Shown piece by piece: positions 45,205 to 54,650 of a DNA stretch of 64,000 bases; within the stretch, counting starts at the first letter, position 1; each line of letters opens with the position of its first letter. Source of the stretch: Dermatophilus congolensis (lineage in GTDB: Bacteria; Actinomycetota; Actinomycetes; Actinomycetales; Dermatophilaceae); the NCBI RefSeq assembly GCF_900187045.1, contig NZ_LT906453.1, forward strand, positions 1 to 64,000, given 5' to 3'. The notes under the pieces were generated by a model. It had not been told where the DNA came from, did not search any database, and saw nothing but the letters and a program-made list of their open reading frames with translations. Made by a program: the position numbers and the translations under genes.

Positions 45205-45508
45205 CTCCTCGACCTGGCGCCCCCGAACCTAAGTTCAAGCGTATTGAAATAGTGCTGTTCGGGATAACGGCGCGGGTTGTGCAGTCGTGTATGTGAAGTT
45301 GTGTTGTGTTCATCCACGTCGGTGGTGTCGGTGGAGCCCCCGGGGTACGCCGCGGTGTAGCCGGTCTCATGTGGCGTTGAAGCTGCTCGGGTAGAGAACC
45401 GGCTGATCCCGCATCGACGGTGACATGAATTTTCCTTGGTGACAAGGGCATTCTTAATCACGCTGAAAGGTTAGTCCGTTTCATAGCCACAACGTTTCTT
45501 CATGGCGG
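45205..45508. other. Intergenic region between the split GGDEF-EAL gene and PIG-L gene
   Basis: 304 bases, presumably with the promoter of the frameshifted gene. I looked for a GEMM c-di-GMP riboswitch on both strands because of the neighbours and did not find its conserved core. A partial inverted repeat (GCCGGT near 45360 with ACCGGC near 45400) is the only structure noticed. Confidence 0.4.
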
Positions 45509-46501
45509 TTAGCGCAAGGTGGCTAGCTCGCTGTCAGGGCGGCTTTGGGTGGTAGCTATCCAGTTCAAGGCGCGGGTGCGGTCACTGTCTGTCGCCCAGG
45601 CGTCACGGCTGCTGGGGCCGTGTGTCCAAACGCCGGGGCGCTCACGCAATGCTCGGAACGAACGCGATACAGAGTGTTTCCAGCCGATGGCGTAGCGGCC
45701 GTTACTGGGGTCCCAGCGTCGATACTCTTCGGCAGCGTGGAGGACTCGCCCGTCGGTGGAGGGTATCCAAACGCCGATAGGGGTAGTGACAGCGGTGGTG
45801 ATGGCGTATGAGGGGGCATCAGGCTGGTAGGAGCTGTACTGGTAGAAATGGCATTCAGGCCCGTTGCCTTCGCGGCACTGTCGGTCGAGGTGGTCGGCGA
45901 GGTGATAGTGGGCAGGGTTTTTGTCGAGCCAGCTCATGGAGTTGTATGCGGCCTGGAGACCATAGGTGTTGATGATCCGATCTATGGCTGCGCGGAATGG
46001 TTGTGGCTCATCGGTGTCTTCTACGCCGAGGAAGTGAATGTTCTGGGTTTTTACGCCGAGTTTTTTGGCGGCGGAGATGAATTCTGCGTTTCTTCCGGCT
46101 TGGTATTGAGCTTGTGTGATGGGTGGTAGCCCTGCGCGGGTCAGGGCATTGTTAACAACGCGGTGACCGCGGGCGTTGTTTCCTTGCGTGACCAGGATGA
46201 GGTGAACGTCTTTACCTGCCGCGGTGTCGGCAGCAATGGCTGCCCCCATGGAGAGGGTCTCGTCGTCTTGGTGAGGAGAGATGTAGACCTGAGTGTGCGC
46301 CCGGTGTTGTAGGCGGGAACGAACACTTTCGCTTCGGCGTGCTGAGTCAGCGCTGCTTGCGCTGGGCGCAGCAGAGGCATCCACGTGGCTGGGTGAGGTT
46401 GTCGCTTCGGTCAGAGGTAATCCGGCAGCAGGCAAGCTTGTTGTAGCCCACATGCTGAGGAAAAGGACAGCGGCGAAGGTACGTGCAGTGGGCGCGGCCA
46501 T
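45509..46501 (-). CDS. Secreted PIG-L family deacetylase
   Basis: 330 residues. A signal peptide (about 1-27) is followed by a Ser/Ala-rich linker and a PIG-L/LmbE domain starting at about 70. The zinc-binding SPHQDDETLSMG (H-x-D-D) and the C-terminal His pair in HYHLADHLD are present, along with ILVTQGNNARG. PIG-L enzymes remove N-acetyl groups from GlcNAc-containing compounds; secreted members probably act on extracellular or wall glycans. ATG 46501 is preferred since GGAG lies six bases before it; an ATG 12 bases upstream lacks one. Together with the PdaC-like protein it suggests surface-glycan modification. Confidence 0.83.
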   Translation of the reverse strand: MAAPTARTFAAVLFLSMWATTSLPAAGLPLTEATTSPSHVDASAAPSASSADSARRSESVRSRLQHRAHTQVYISPHQDDETLSMGAAIAADTAAGKDVHLILVTQGNNARGHRVVNNALTRAGLPPITQAQYQAGRNAEFISAAKKLGVKTQNIHFLGVEDTDEPQPFRAAIDRIINTYGLQAAYNSMSWLDKNPAHYHLADHLDRQCREGNGPECHFYQYSSYQPDAPSYAITTAVTTPIGVWIPSTDGRVLHAAEEYRRWDPSNGRYAIGWKHSVSRSFRALRERPGVWTHGPSSRDAWATDSDRTRALNWIATTQSRPDSELATLR

Positions 46502-46689
46502 GCAGGACTCCATTCCAGGCGGCCCTTTGTGTACTCACCCCGACACGGACTCCATCCGTGCCGCATCGGTGCGTCCGCCTCATTGGGCAGTAAAACGCCC
46601 ACCTGTGACCCTGCGCACGTCATGTGGGCTGCTCATTCATGCATAGAAGCAGCCCTGCAGCTGTGTGTTTTCGGATTTTTATGTGACAG

Positions 46690-47553
46690 CTATTCGCTGC
46701 TGAGCATGGCGGAAAAATCGTGGTTACCTCGCCCTGCGCTCTGTTGGCTCTCTAACGAAGCAAGCGCTGCGCGTAGTGCCCGAAGGTCTGCGCCTGCATG
46801 CTGATCACTGCGGTGAGCAGCCGCATCCATTTCGGCAATCATCAATCGAACATCTTTGGCGATGGCATCAACAGTGAAGTCACCCTGGGCGGTGTCTCGC
46901 TCGCCGCGAATAAAGGGCGCCTTCATGTTGGCGATGAACTGCAATCCCGTTGACTGCAGCATCGTCAAAACGTCTTCCTCCCCCACACCTAATGCGTCAC
47001 CTAATGCGAGCGCTTCCCGTAATCCTTGGGCGGATATGGCTAGGGCGAGGTTGGCTAGGAGTTTTCCGGTGGCGGCGCGGGAGGCGCTGTCAACGCCGAT
47101 GAGGCGCTGCGGGTCGGCCCATGGGCGTGCGATGTCTAGGGCCAGGTCGCGTAGTTCGGCGTGGGGGGTGCCAACGTAGACGCCGAGTTTGCCGGCACGG
47201 GCTGGGCCGAGCGTGCCGATCACTGGGGTGGCGATATAGGTGTCGCAGGTAGCGGCGAATTCTTCGGCGTCATGCGGGGAGACGGTGGTGGCATCTAGCC
47301 AGGGGGTCCCCTGGGGAATGAGCTGGGTGTCGATGACGATGTCGCGAACGGTGTCTGGGCCAAATAGTGCTGTCACGAAGGCATCTGCGTTTTTGACTGC
47401 TGCTTGTGGGGTGTGCGCCCATTGGGCTCCTGCAGTCAGCACGCGTTGGGCGTTGGCTTCAGTGCGGTTCCAGACGGTGAGGTCATGGGTTTGTAGTAGG
47501 TGTAGAGCTAGTTCGGTGCCCATGCGGCCGGTTCCGAGAAAAGCGATCCTCAT
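46690..47553 (-). CDS. NAD(P)-dependent 3-hydroxyisobutyrate dehydrogenase-family oxidoreductase
   Basis: 287-residue beta-hydroxyacid dehydrogenase. The Rossmann start is IAFLGTGRMGTELALHL, with VWNRTEANA after beta-2 (the Arg after Asn suggests NADP). DATTVSPHDAEEFA and the substrate signature region PVIGTLGPARAGKLGVYVG follow, then the catalytic Lys in GKLLANLALAISAQGLREAL. The helical C-terminal domain is present. It could be a glyoxylate/succinic semialdehyde-type reductase or an imine reductase; the substrate is not evident. Divergent from the intact GGDEF-EAL gene with 136 bp between. Confidence 0.83.
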   Translation of the reverse strand: MRIAFLGTGRMGTELALHLLQTHDLTVWNRTEANAQRVLTAGAQWAHTPQAAVKNADAFVTALFGPDTVRDIVIDTQLIPQGTPWLDATTVSPHDAEEFAATCDTYIATPVIGTLGPARAGKLGVYVGTPHAELRDLALDIARPWADPQRLIGVDSASRAATGKLLANLALAISAQGLREALALGDALGVGEEDVLTMLQSTGLQFIANMKAPFIRGERDTAQGDFTVDAIAKDVRLMIAEMDAAAHRSDQHAGADLRALRAALASLESQQSAGRGNHDFSAMLSSE

Positions 47554-47689
47554 GGTGGTCAGTCTCCCACTCCGCGCAGCGCATATGCCGGAATAGTGAG
47601 CTGCACACTCCTACAATTGAATTCATAGTCCAGATGCGTGAAGTGCCATATCCAGGTGAGCCTCCCGGCCCAAAGCCATACAAGGAACG

Positions 47690-49984
47690 GTGACGGCGGT
47701 GACCTATCCCATCACAGGGAAAACCACTCCACCTCACAACAGGTGTGCCGAACACTCTGTTCTTACCGGGTTAGTTGTCGTTGCAGTCGTTCTCTATCTC
47801 GTTTTGCCATCGGATTTGGCCACCCCCGTCAAGAATGCGTGGATCATTCTTTGCGGGATCATCGCTGTTTTTAGTCCTCTAGCGAAACGTTTACGGAAAA
47901 AACGACTGTGGGCCCAAGTGCCTATCGGGCTGTGTTTTTACCTCTACACGATGATTGACCGGGGCAATGGACACACCATCGGCCCTTTCCAAGTCAGTGA
48001 CGGCACCTACATCGCCGGATACGTCATCTTGTGCATCTGGCTCACCAGCCTCAACGCACAAGTAGTGGGAAAGCATCTTGCACTACGTGTTTTCCTCGAC
48101 ACTGCAGCTTCAACCAGCGCAGCCGTCCTAGCCCTGTGGACTTTCGCTGTGACTGTTGTCCCCACCCATTCGCTGCCTCCCAGCCTTATCTGGACCGCAT
48201 ACCCGATCCTGGACATCATTGCCTTATCGCAAGCAACGCACCTGACGTACCGCAGCAGCGGTAGCCCTTCAGCGTGGCGATGGCTACTGCCTGCTTTTGT
48301 TCTCCTGTTCATCACAGATGTGGCGTATGTTCTCCTGACCGTTTTCCAAGCCCAGGACGGCATTGAACCTATTGCCGTCAACTACATGATCGCTGCCTAT
48401 TTCCTGGCTGTCGGCGGCCATCACCCTTCAATACGTGGCCTCCACCAGCCGCCTGCGCCTCAAGAGACGCGTTCTACACAGTTCATACGCATCTCACTCA
48501 TCTTCACAGCCGTCCTGCTCGCCGTTATTTCCTTGGCTTTCCCTGTACATCGCCACGAGGATGAAGTCGCTCGCTCTGGCCTCATCGCGTTCCTTCTCAT
48601 TGCTCTGTTCGCTCGGCTTCTCATGACCATGAGCGACTTGGCCCACGCTGAACAAGAAAGCCGGAACCGTGCCACCTACGACGCCTTAACTGGCCTTGTC
48701 AGCCGGCAAGAGTTCATCGACCGGCTCCACCACCGGCTCATGTCAGACCACCACGACGGCCTTCACACCGCATTGCTTTTCATCGACTGTGACGATTTCA
48801 AACTTGTCAATGACACCTGGGGCCATGCCGCCGGTGACTCCCTTTTACGTGAAGTCGCGCTACGTCTACGCAACGGAATCCACGGCGACCGCGTCCTAGG
48901 ACGCCTAGGCGGCGACGAATTCGTTATCGCTATCTCTTTGAGCGACCCAACCGAAGCCAGCGACCTCGCCCACACAGTACAGGCCCTTTTCAACGAACCA
49001 ATCCCCGTCCTGCCACACCACCTACACAATGTCCGCATCTCCCTTGGCGTCGCCACCACCGCAACCACATCCGCTATCCACCCCGACCTGCTCAGCATGG
49101 CTGACGCTGCTCTCTACGAAGCCAAAGCCCGCGGACGCGCCCAATTCGTGGTTTACGACGAAGAACTAGACCAGGCAATTCATCAACGAAATGCCCTAGC
49201 CACATCACTACGTCAAGCCATCAAGCACGACAACCTCACCATCACCTACCAAGAAATACGTACCGGCCCCGGGTACACCCGTATTGCTGGCTGGGAAGCA
49301 CTCGCCCGCTGGCACCACCCCACGCTCGGCGATATCCCTCCAGCAGTTTTTATCCCACTGGCTGAGGAACTTGGCCTCATCAACGCTTTAGGCCACACAG
49401 TTCTCTTACGTGCCTGCCGTGAATTCGCCACCCTACGCACCAGCCTGGACCGCGCCGACACCTTCATCTCAATTAACGTTTCGGCACCACAACTGCACGA
49501 ACCTGGCTTCACCACATCCGTTCTTGATGCTCTCAACCTCGCCGGGCTATCTCCCAAAGACCTCAAACTCGAAATCACCGAGACGATGATCGTGACCGAA
49601 GAATCCCCGGCCGTCGAAACCCTCACCGCTCTGCGCACAGCTGGCATACGCATCTGCATGGATGACTTCGGCACCGGCTACGCATCCTTGGCCACGCTCA
49701 TCCGGCTCCCCTTGGACACCGTCAAACTCGACCAGTCCATCACTGCGCGACTTCAGCACGACCCCCAAGCCCCCGCCCAAGCAACCGCCATCCTCGACCT
49801 GGCCAGAAGCCTACTCATCGCAGATATCGTCGCCGAAGGCGTCGAGACCGCCGAACAAGCTGCGCTTTTGGAATCAATCGGCTGTCCCATGATTCAAGGA
49901 TGGCTATACGGACACCCGCAAAGCCTCACCGACATCATCGCCTCTGAGAAACACCAAAAACCCACCTCAGATAGGCAAACCTAA
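47690..49984 (+). CDS. Membrane-bound GGDEF-EAL c-di-GMP enzyme
   Basis: 764 residues. Two blocks of hydrophobic helices (about 25-245 and 265-320) form a sensor region, followed by GGDEF (GRLGGDEFVIAIS; TYDALTGLVSRQEF at its start) and EAL domains. EAL residues are intact: GWEALARWHHP, SINVSAPQL, LEITETMIV, DDFGTGYASL, TVKLDQS and VAEGVETAEQ. It could make and/or degrade c-di-GMP. The sequence and architecture match the broken gene at 42899-45204, so the two are paralogues. Start GTG 47690 follows AAGGAA closely; another GTG nine bases on is possible. Confidence 0.9.
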   Translation: MTAVTYPITGKTTPPHNRCAEHSVLTGLVVVAVVLYLVLPSDLATPVKNAWIILCGIIAVFSPLAKRLRKKRLWAQVPIGLCFYLYTMIDRGNGHTIGPFQVSDGTYIAGYVILCIWLTSLNAQVVGKHLALRVFLDTAASTSAAVLALWTFAVTVVPTHSLPPSLIWTAYPILDIIALSQATHLTYRSSGSPSAWRWLLPAFVLLFITDVAYVLLTVFQAQDGIEPIAVNYMIAAYFLAVGGHHPSIRGLHQPPAPQETRSTQFIRISLIFTAVLLAVISLAFPVHRHEDEVARSGLIAFLLIALFARLLMTMSDLAHAEQESRNRATYDALTGLVSRQEFIDRLHHRLMSDHHDGLHTALLFIDCDDFKLVNDTWGHAAGDSLLREVALRLRNGIHGDRVLGRLGGDEFVIAISLSDPTEASDLAHTVQALFNEPIPVLPHHLHNVRISLGVATTATTSAIHPDLLSMADAALYEAKARGRAQFVVYDEELDQAIHQRNALATSLRQAIKHDNLTITYQEIRTGPGYTRIAGWEALARWHHPTLGDIPPAVFIPLAEELGLINALGHTVLLRACREFATLRTSLDRADTFISINVSAPQLHEPGFTTSVLDALNLAGLSPKDLKLEITETMIVTEESPAVETLTALRTAGIRICMDDFGTGYASLATLIRLPLDTVKLDQSITARLQHDPQAPAQATAILDLARSLLIADIVAEGVETAEQAALLESIGCPMIQGWLYGHPQSLTDIIASEKHQKPTSDRQT

Positions 49985-50058
49985 CCATCTTCTACCAGCA
50001 CCTTTTCATCTACAGAACGCCCTCTTCTCAGCAAGGCCCTGTTTGGAATACTGTCGAA

Positions 50059-51426
50059 ATGCCACCCACAAATCAGCCCAGCCGAAGTCTTAGTACGGGC
50101 AACTCACTCCTGGTAGGTTCACTGCTCTTTGGACTGTTCTTCGGAGCAGGAAACCTTATTTTCCCTGTTCAACTCGGCCGCGACGCCGCTGGAGCCACTC
50201 CTGCAGCCACCGCAGGATTCCTCATCACCGCGGTAGGACTACCCATCATTGGCGTGATTGCCTCCGCGCTATCCCGCTCCTCCTCCATGCTCCAAATGAC
50301 CAGCAACGTATCGCGCTGGTACGCCGTCGCATTCACTTGCGCGCTCTACCTGACTATCGGTCCTTTGTTCGCTGTGCCACGAACCGCGACCGTCTCCTTC
50401 GAAGTAGGTTTCGCCTCATACCTTCCCGAAGGCTCTGAGCACCTCTGGTTGGCCGTCTTCACCATCGTCTTCTTCACCTTGACCGGACTGGCAGCCATCC
50501 GTCCTGGCCGCCTTATCGACTGGGTAGGCCGCTACCTCACGCCCGTCTTCCTTGTTCTGCTTCTTGCTGTCATCGCCGCAGCCGTTATCTTCCCCATGGG
50601 CCCCGTCGAAGGAGCCCCCAATGAGAAGTACGCTCAGAACGCCGCAGCCGTCGGATTCATCGACGGCTACGCCACCATGGACGCCCTAGCCTCCCTGGCC
50701 TTCGCCATCGTCATCATCGAAGCTATCCACCGTCTGGGCGTGACCTCACCTGGACGAGTAGCCGCCGAAACCGCTAAAGCAGGCATCTACTCGATGATCG
50801 CCATGACTGTCATCTACGCAGCCCTGGCCTACATTGGCGCCACCTCGCTACACCTACTGCCCACCGCCAAAAACGGTGGCACTGTCCTAGCAGCTGTGTC
50901 CTCTCACTACTTCGGCCCAGCAGGGACCGTCCTCATCGCCGCGATCGTGCTAGCTGCCTGTCTGAAAACATCCATCGGGCTTGTCACCGCCTGCGCCGAA
51001 ATGTTCTCCACGATGTTCCCCACCGTGCTTGGCCACAAAGGCTGGACCATCCTGTTCACTGTTTTCTCCGCTGGCGTTGCAAACATCGGCCTAGCCAGCA
51101 TCGTGAAAATCTCGGTACCAGTGCTGCTGTTCCTCTACCCCCTGGCAATCACCGCGATCATTCTCGGATTGCTCACCCCCTGGCTAGAAGGACGAGCATT
51201 GGCAGCCCAATTGATGACAGCTTTCACCGCCGTTGCTGCGCTCTTCGACATGATTAAGGCGCTGGAATTCCCCATCCCAGGTAAAGACGCTCTCGTCAAT
51301 TTCGCCTCCGCCGTACTACCTGGCTACGACCTCGGTTTCGGATGGGCTCTGCCTGCCCTCGTAGGACTAGCTGCTGGATTTGCCATCACGCACTTCCGTA
51401 GCGCTCCACCCGTAGCCGCTGCCTAA
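50059..51426 (+). CDS. brnQ: Branched-chain amino-acid transporter BrnQ (LIVCS family)
   Basis: 455 residues, about 12 membrane helices. Cation-coupled import of Leu, Ile and Val. The N-terminal LFGLFFGAGNLIFPVQLGRDAG-like run (FFGAGNLIFP), GPLFAVPRTATVSFEVG and KTSIGLVTACAEMF are BrnQ hallmarks. The start at ATG 50059 agrees with the family. A hairpin directly follows the stop and is shared with the convergent YihY gene. With the CycA- and AGCS-like carriers it gives three amino-acid importers in the window. Confidence 0.92.
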   Translation: MPPTNQPSRSLSTGNSLLVGSLLFGLFFGAGNLIFPVQLGRDAAGATPAATAGFLITAVGLPIIGVIASALSRSSSMLQMTSNVSRWYAVAFTCALYLTIGPLFAVPRTATVSFEVGFASYLPEGSEHLWLAVFTIVFFTLTGLAAIRPGRLIDWVGRYLTPVFLVLLLAVIAAAVIFPMGPVEGAPNEKYAQNAAAVGFIDGYATMDALASLAFAIVIIEAIHRLGVTSPGRVAAETAKAGIYSMIAMTVIYAALAYIGATSLHLLPTAKNGGTVLAAVSSHYFGPAGTVLIAAIVLAACLKTSIGLVTACAEMFSTMFPTVLGHKGWTILFTVFSAGVANIGLASIVKISVPVLLFLYPLAITAIILGLLTPWLEGRALAAQLMTAFTAVAALFDMIKALEFPIPGKDALVNFASAVLPGYDLGFGWALPALVGLAAGFAITHFRSAPPVAAA

Positions 51427-51432
51427 CCTGCC

Positions 51433-51459
51433 ATCACCAAGAACCTCACTCTTGGTGAT
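51433..51459. terminator. Terminator hairpin between brnQ and yihY
   Basis: Perfect 10-bp stem (51433-51442 with 51450-51459), 7-nt loop. It overlaps the stop codon of the YihY frame. Confidence 0.7.
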
Positions 51460-52499
51460 CAGCAGAGATGCCCGCACGCACCCGCCGCCCGGCCTCCACC
51501 CGGGCGGCGGCGCGTTCATCAGCACGATCAGCTGCCACCGTGGAGCGAGGAACAAGCTGCAGCTCATCCTCAGCTGGTAGCCCTCGGTTCAGCTGCCTGG
51601 TTCGTTCAATTTCGAAATCCACCACTGCCCCGAACAACATCGCCACATTAAGAATCCACAACCACAGCAAAAACAGCACTGCCCCGGTAAGAGTGCCGTA
51701 CATAGCGTCGTACTGCGCGAAATTCGATACGTACACACCGAATCCCACTGACGCGCACGCAGCCGTAGCCAATGCGATAAAAGCCCCTTGAGACGGAAAG
51801 CGTCTGCTTCGAGAATGCACATTCGGGGTAAATCGATAGAGCAAACTCAACGTCGCGACCACCAGCATCACCAAAACCGGCCACTTTGCCACGGCATACA
51901 TATCTATCCCGGCACGATCCAAACCAAGCAACGTACCGACAGCCTCTGCCACTGGACCAGAAACCACCAACAACGTCAGCACCGCAGCGGCCAAAACAAG
52001 AATCACTGCCGTCAATAGGTACATGTCGCTCCAGAACCGCACGAGCGTACGACCCTCTTTCACCCCATAGATTTGGTTGACGAACCGCGCGAAAGCACGC
52101 ACGTACATCGAGGCCGTGAAGAACGCCACCACCAATCCAACTCCTGCACCTGCCCCCACACCCTCGTGTGGGTAACACAGCATCGATCACGGCGAGTACC
52201 GCCGTAAGCGTCTGGGGAGTCACCACATGGGACAACTCCCGCAGCAGCTCTTCGACGAATGAACGCAGCAGTTGCGGGTCTTGCCCCAACAACGTCACAA
52301 CAGACACAAGCGCGATCGCGGCCGGAAAAATGGATAGCACCGCGTAATACGTCAGTGCCGCGGCAGCATCGATAAGCCCCTGCTCCACAAACAAAGCTGC
52401 CGCGCCGCGCAGAACGAACCGCACCCGTGCCCTGCCGTGCAAAGCAGTTGACTGTGCATCTGCATGGCAGGGCTCAGAAGCTTCAATGGCCTCATCCAT
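51446..52499 (-). pseudogene. Frameshifted YihY/BrkB-family membrane protein
   Basis: The N-terminal part (from ATG 52499: GAAALFVEQGLIDAAAALTY, then YAVLSIFPAAIALVS) lies in one frame and the remainder (FFTASMYVRAFARFVNQIYG, YRFTPNV, GTLTGAVLFLLWLWILN) in another. Removing one G from the G5 run (plus-strand C5 at 52153-52157) joins them and gives GCGAGAGVGLVVAFFTAS. YihY proteins have six membrane helices and unknown function ('BrkB' is a historical name). The start overlaps the yaaA stop by eight bases, so the gene is coupled to yaaA. As with the split GGDEF-EAL gene, an assembly error in a homopolymer is possible. Confidence 0.8.
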
Positions 52500-53304
52500 G
52501 ACGATTCTTACCAGATGCACCCCGTGCCCCGACACGGCGGAACACAGGCATGTCCGGCCTAGAGACCTCCGGGACAAACTGATATCCCCCTTCATCGAAG
52601 TCCTCAAGAGCACGCACTGACCGAACCCGGTTTTGCACAATCCACCCGGCCATCAAGCCACGCGCCACTTTCGCCGAAAAGGAGATGACCTTCCACTGTC
52701 CACGAGAGTTACGGTCCTCGAAACGAGGAGCAACAACCCGAGCATCCAGACCATCCAGATCCACTGCCGTCAAATACTCAGCTGAGGCGAGGTTGATAAC
52801 AACATCGGGTCCCGGTGAGGCAGCCAGGTCCTCGATGACCAGATCAGTGATCTGGTCCCCCCACCAGCGATACAAGTTATGGCCTCGTTCAGTTGCCAGG
52901 GACGTACCCATCTCGAGTCGATACGGCTGCATCAAATCCAAGGGACGAAGCAAGCCATACAGGCCCGAAAGGATGCGTAGCGTCTTTTGCGCCTCGGTAT
53001 GGTCACGAGCATCAAACCGCTGTGCGGCATTCAATCCCCGGTACACATCACCTGCGAACGTGAAAATCGCTGGTCGTGAGTTATCTGGGGTAAAAGGAGT
53101 GCTGATCCTGGCGTAACGCTCGGCATTGATTTGAGCGAGCTCAGAGCTAATACGCATGAGTTCAGCCAGATCTTCTGGCGCTTTTGTGCGCATCACTTCA
53201 ATGAGGAGTTCTGCCTCATCAAGCAGCCGCGGCAAGGTGTATTTACGCGTAGGTAGCGGTGATTCAAGATCAAGAGATTTTGCTGGAGAAATCAGGGTGA
53301 GCAC
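52492..53304 (-). CDS. yaaA: Peroxide stress protein YaaA
   Basis: 270-residue YaaA/DUF328 protein. E. coli YaaA lowers free iron during hydrogen peroxide stress and binds DNA; its biochemical activity is unresolved. Family signatures: N-terminal ISPAKSLDLESP, FTFAGDVYRGLNA, SGLYGLLRPLDLMQPYRLEMG (read in two stretches), NLASAEYLTAVD and FSAKVARGLMAGWIVQN. Start is GTG 53304, as the family N-terminus begins there. Its stop overlaps the start of the YihY gene. Confidence 0.92.
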   Translation of the reverse strand: MLTLISPAKSLDLESPLPTRKYTLPRLLDEAELLIEVMRTKAPEDLAELMRISSELAQINAERYARISTPFTPDNSRPAIFTFAGDVYRGLNAAQRFDARDHTEAQKTLRILSGLYGLLRPLDLMQPYRLEMGTSLATERGHNLYRWWGDQITDLVIEDLAASPGPDVVINLASAEYLTAVDLDGLDARVVAPRFEDRNSRGQWKVISFSAKVARGLMAGWIVQNRVRSVRALEDFDEGGYQFVPEVSRPDMPVFRRVGARGASGKNRHG

Positions 53305-53434
53305 ACACAGAAGGTACTCTGCCCGCGTCTGAAGTTACGTTGCTGTGAACTGCGTACCAGGGCGTGCCGCTGCATGTGGACGTTGTCGACCTGGGACATG
53401 AGCTGGCAGCGAGCGAAGAAGGAGCGAGTATCGA

Positions 53435-54043
53435 GTGCGAAGCGAGGAACAGGTGGCAACTGCGGCGGTACCCGACCCAACAGGTTCCCCGGACGGGGGT
53501 GGTCTCCCGCGAGCAGCCTCGCATGCAGCAATGCTGCGCCAGTTCCTTACTTTCGGGATCATTGGTGGCTCTGGGGTGCTGGTGAACATGGCTGTGGTGA
53601 TTTTGTGTAACCGCAGCGGCCCTGACGCCACTGGCATCGTGTGGCCGATCGTGTTCACGCCATGGTCCGTGCGCTGGTATCACGTGTACTCAACGTTGGC
53701 GTTTCTTGTCGCGAACGTATCGAACTTTTTCCTGAACCGGCGTCTGACGTTTTCCGATTCACGCCATATGACTGTTCGTTCCCAGTTCTGGCCGTTCTTC
53801 TGTGTTGGGGCGATTGGGCAGCTATTTGTACTGGGCATCAATACGCTCCTATTGAATCCAACCTCTCCCCTGTTCCTGGATTTCGCATGGATGGACAGCG
53901 CCACAGGGCTTCGCAAACCCGAATACTGGGCACAACTGACGTCACTGGTGGTAGTGACCCCACTCAGCTTCATCTTGAACAAGGTATGGAGCTTTGCTTC
54001 CCATCGCGCACACCGCTGCCCCAAGAACCCCACCGACTCCTAA
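53435..54043 (+). CDS. GtrA-family membrane protein
   Basis: 202 residues with four membrane helices of the GtrA/DPMS group, which flip or support lipid-linked sugars in wall or O-antigen glycan synthesis. Core features: QFLTFGIIGGSGVLVNMAVV, STLAFLVANVSNFFLNRRLTF and the C-terminal TPLSFILNKVWSF. GTG 53435 has AAGGAG at acceptable distance; the N-terminal 30 residues are not conserved, and an internal ATG 53531 could be the start instead. There is no partner glycosyltransferase next to it. Confidence 0.85.
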   Translation: MRSEEQVATAAVPDPTGSPDGGGLPRAASHAAMLRQFLTFGIIGGSGVLVNMAVVILCNRSGPDATGIVWPIVFTPWSVRWYHVYSTLAFLVANVSNFFLNRRLTFSDSRHMTVRSQFWPFFCVGAIGQLFVLGINTLLLNPTSPLFLDFAWMDSATGLRKPEYWAQLTSLVVVTPLSFILNKVWSFASHRAHRCPKNPTDS

Positions 54044-54110
54044 TGAAGACACCTCCGGCCAGGACAAGCCAGAGCGCTATTGACCTCGCACACCGTGCCG
54101 ATGAGGGTGT

Positions 54111-54497
54111 GTGAGCGTTTCCGGTATCGAAGGACCTGACCCTAGCCGGGCAAGCGGCGTGAGTCCTGCCCCGGCCACCTCCGCGAACCTGCCCACCAGC
54201 CCAGTGCAACCTGTGGCACGCACAGCCGCAACTACTCCTCGCGAAGCTAGGGCAGGCCGCGAACAGTTCTACTCCCCCGAACTCATCTCTGGCCTACTTT
54301 CAGACAATGTGACTGGCTGGCAACGAGAATCGCTTGGCAGATTGGCACGCATGCTGCGGATGCAACCTCGAGCCGTATTAGCTGCTTTGCGCGGCGGACT
54401 TCACGCTCTGCCATCCCTTTTGGCCTCTCGACGCATGAATGTCGCCGACCTCAATGGCATGTTCGATAAAGGGCTTCTTGTCGACGCTATGGCGTGA
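54111..54497 (+). CDS. Hypothetical protein
   Basis: 128 residues in a plausible frame starting at GTG 54111. The first 50 residues are Pro/Ala/Ser-rich and probably disordered; the second half (from FYSPELISGLLSDN) is helical with RLARMLRMQPRAVLAALRGG. No family recognised. It lies 67 bp after gtrA and has no signal peptide or membrane segment. Codon bias is acceptable for this genome. Confidence 0.5.
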   Translation: MSVSGIEGPDPSRASGVSPAPATSANLPTSPVQPVARTAATTPREARAGREQFYSPELISGLLSDNVTGWQRESLGRLARMLRMQPRAVLAALRGGLHALPSLLASRRMNVADLNGMFDKGLLVDAMA

Positions 54498-54650
54498 CCA
54501 CGGCATTCACACCACAAAAACTACATATACAGTGCCTCTGCGCTGGCTTTTCTCAGCCTCCATGGGACGAATGCCCAGTTAGCGCCCAGTTATGGCACTC
54601 TGCTGCCACGCCGTGAATACCGGCGGTCCCTCTTCCCTGAAAGGGCCTCG

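Noticed and set aside
45205-45508. c-di-GMP (GEMM) riboswitch beside the GGDEF-EAL gene
   Set aside because: Conserved core elements are not present on either strand.
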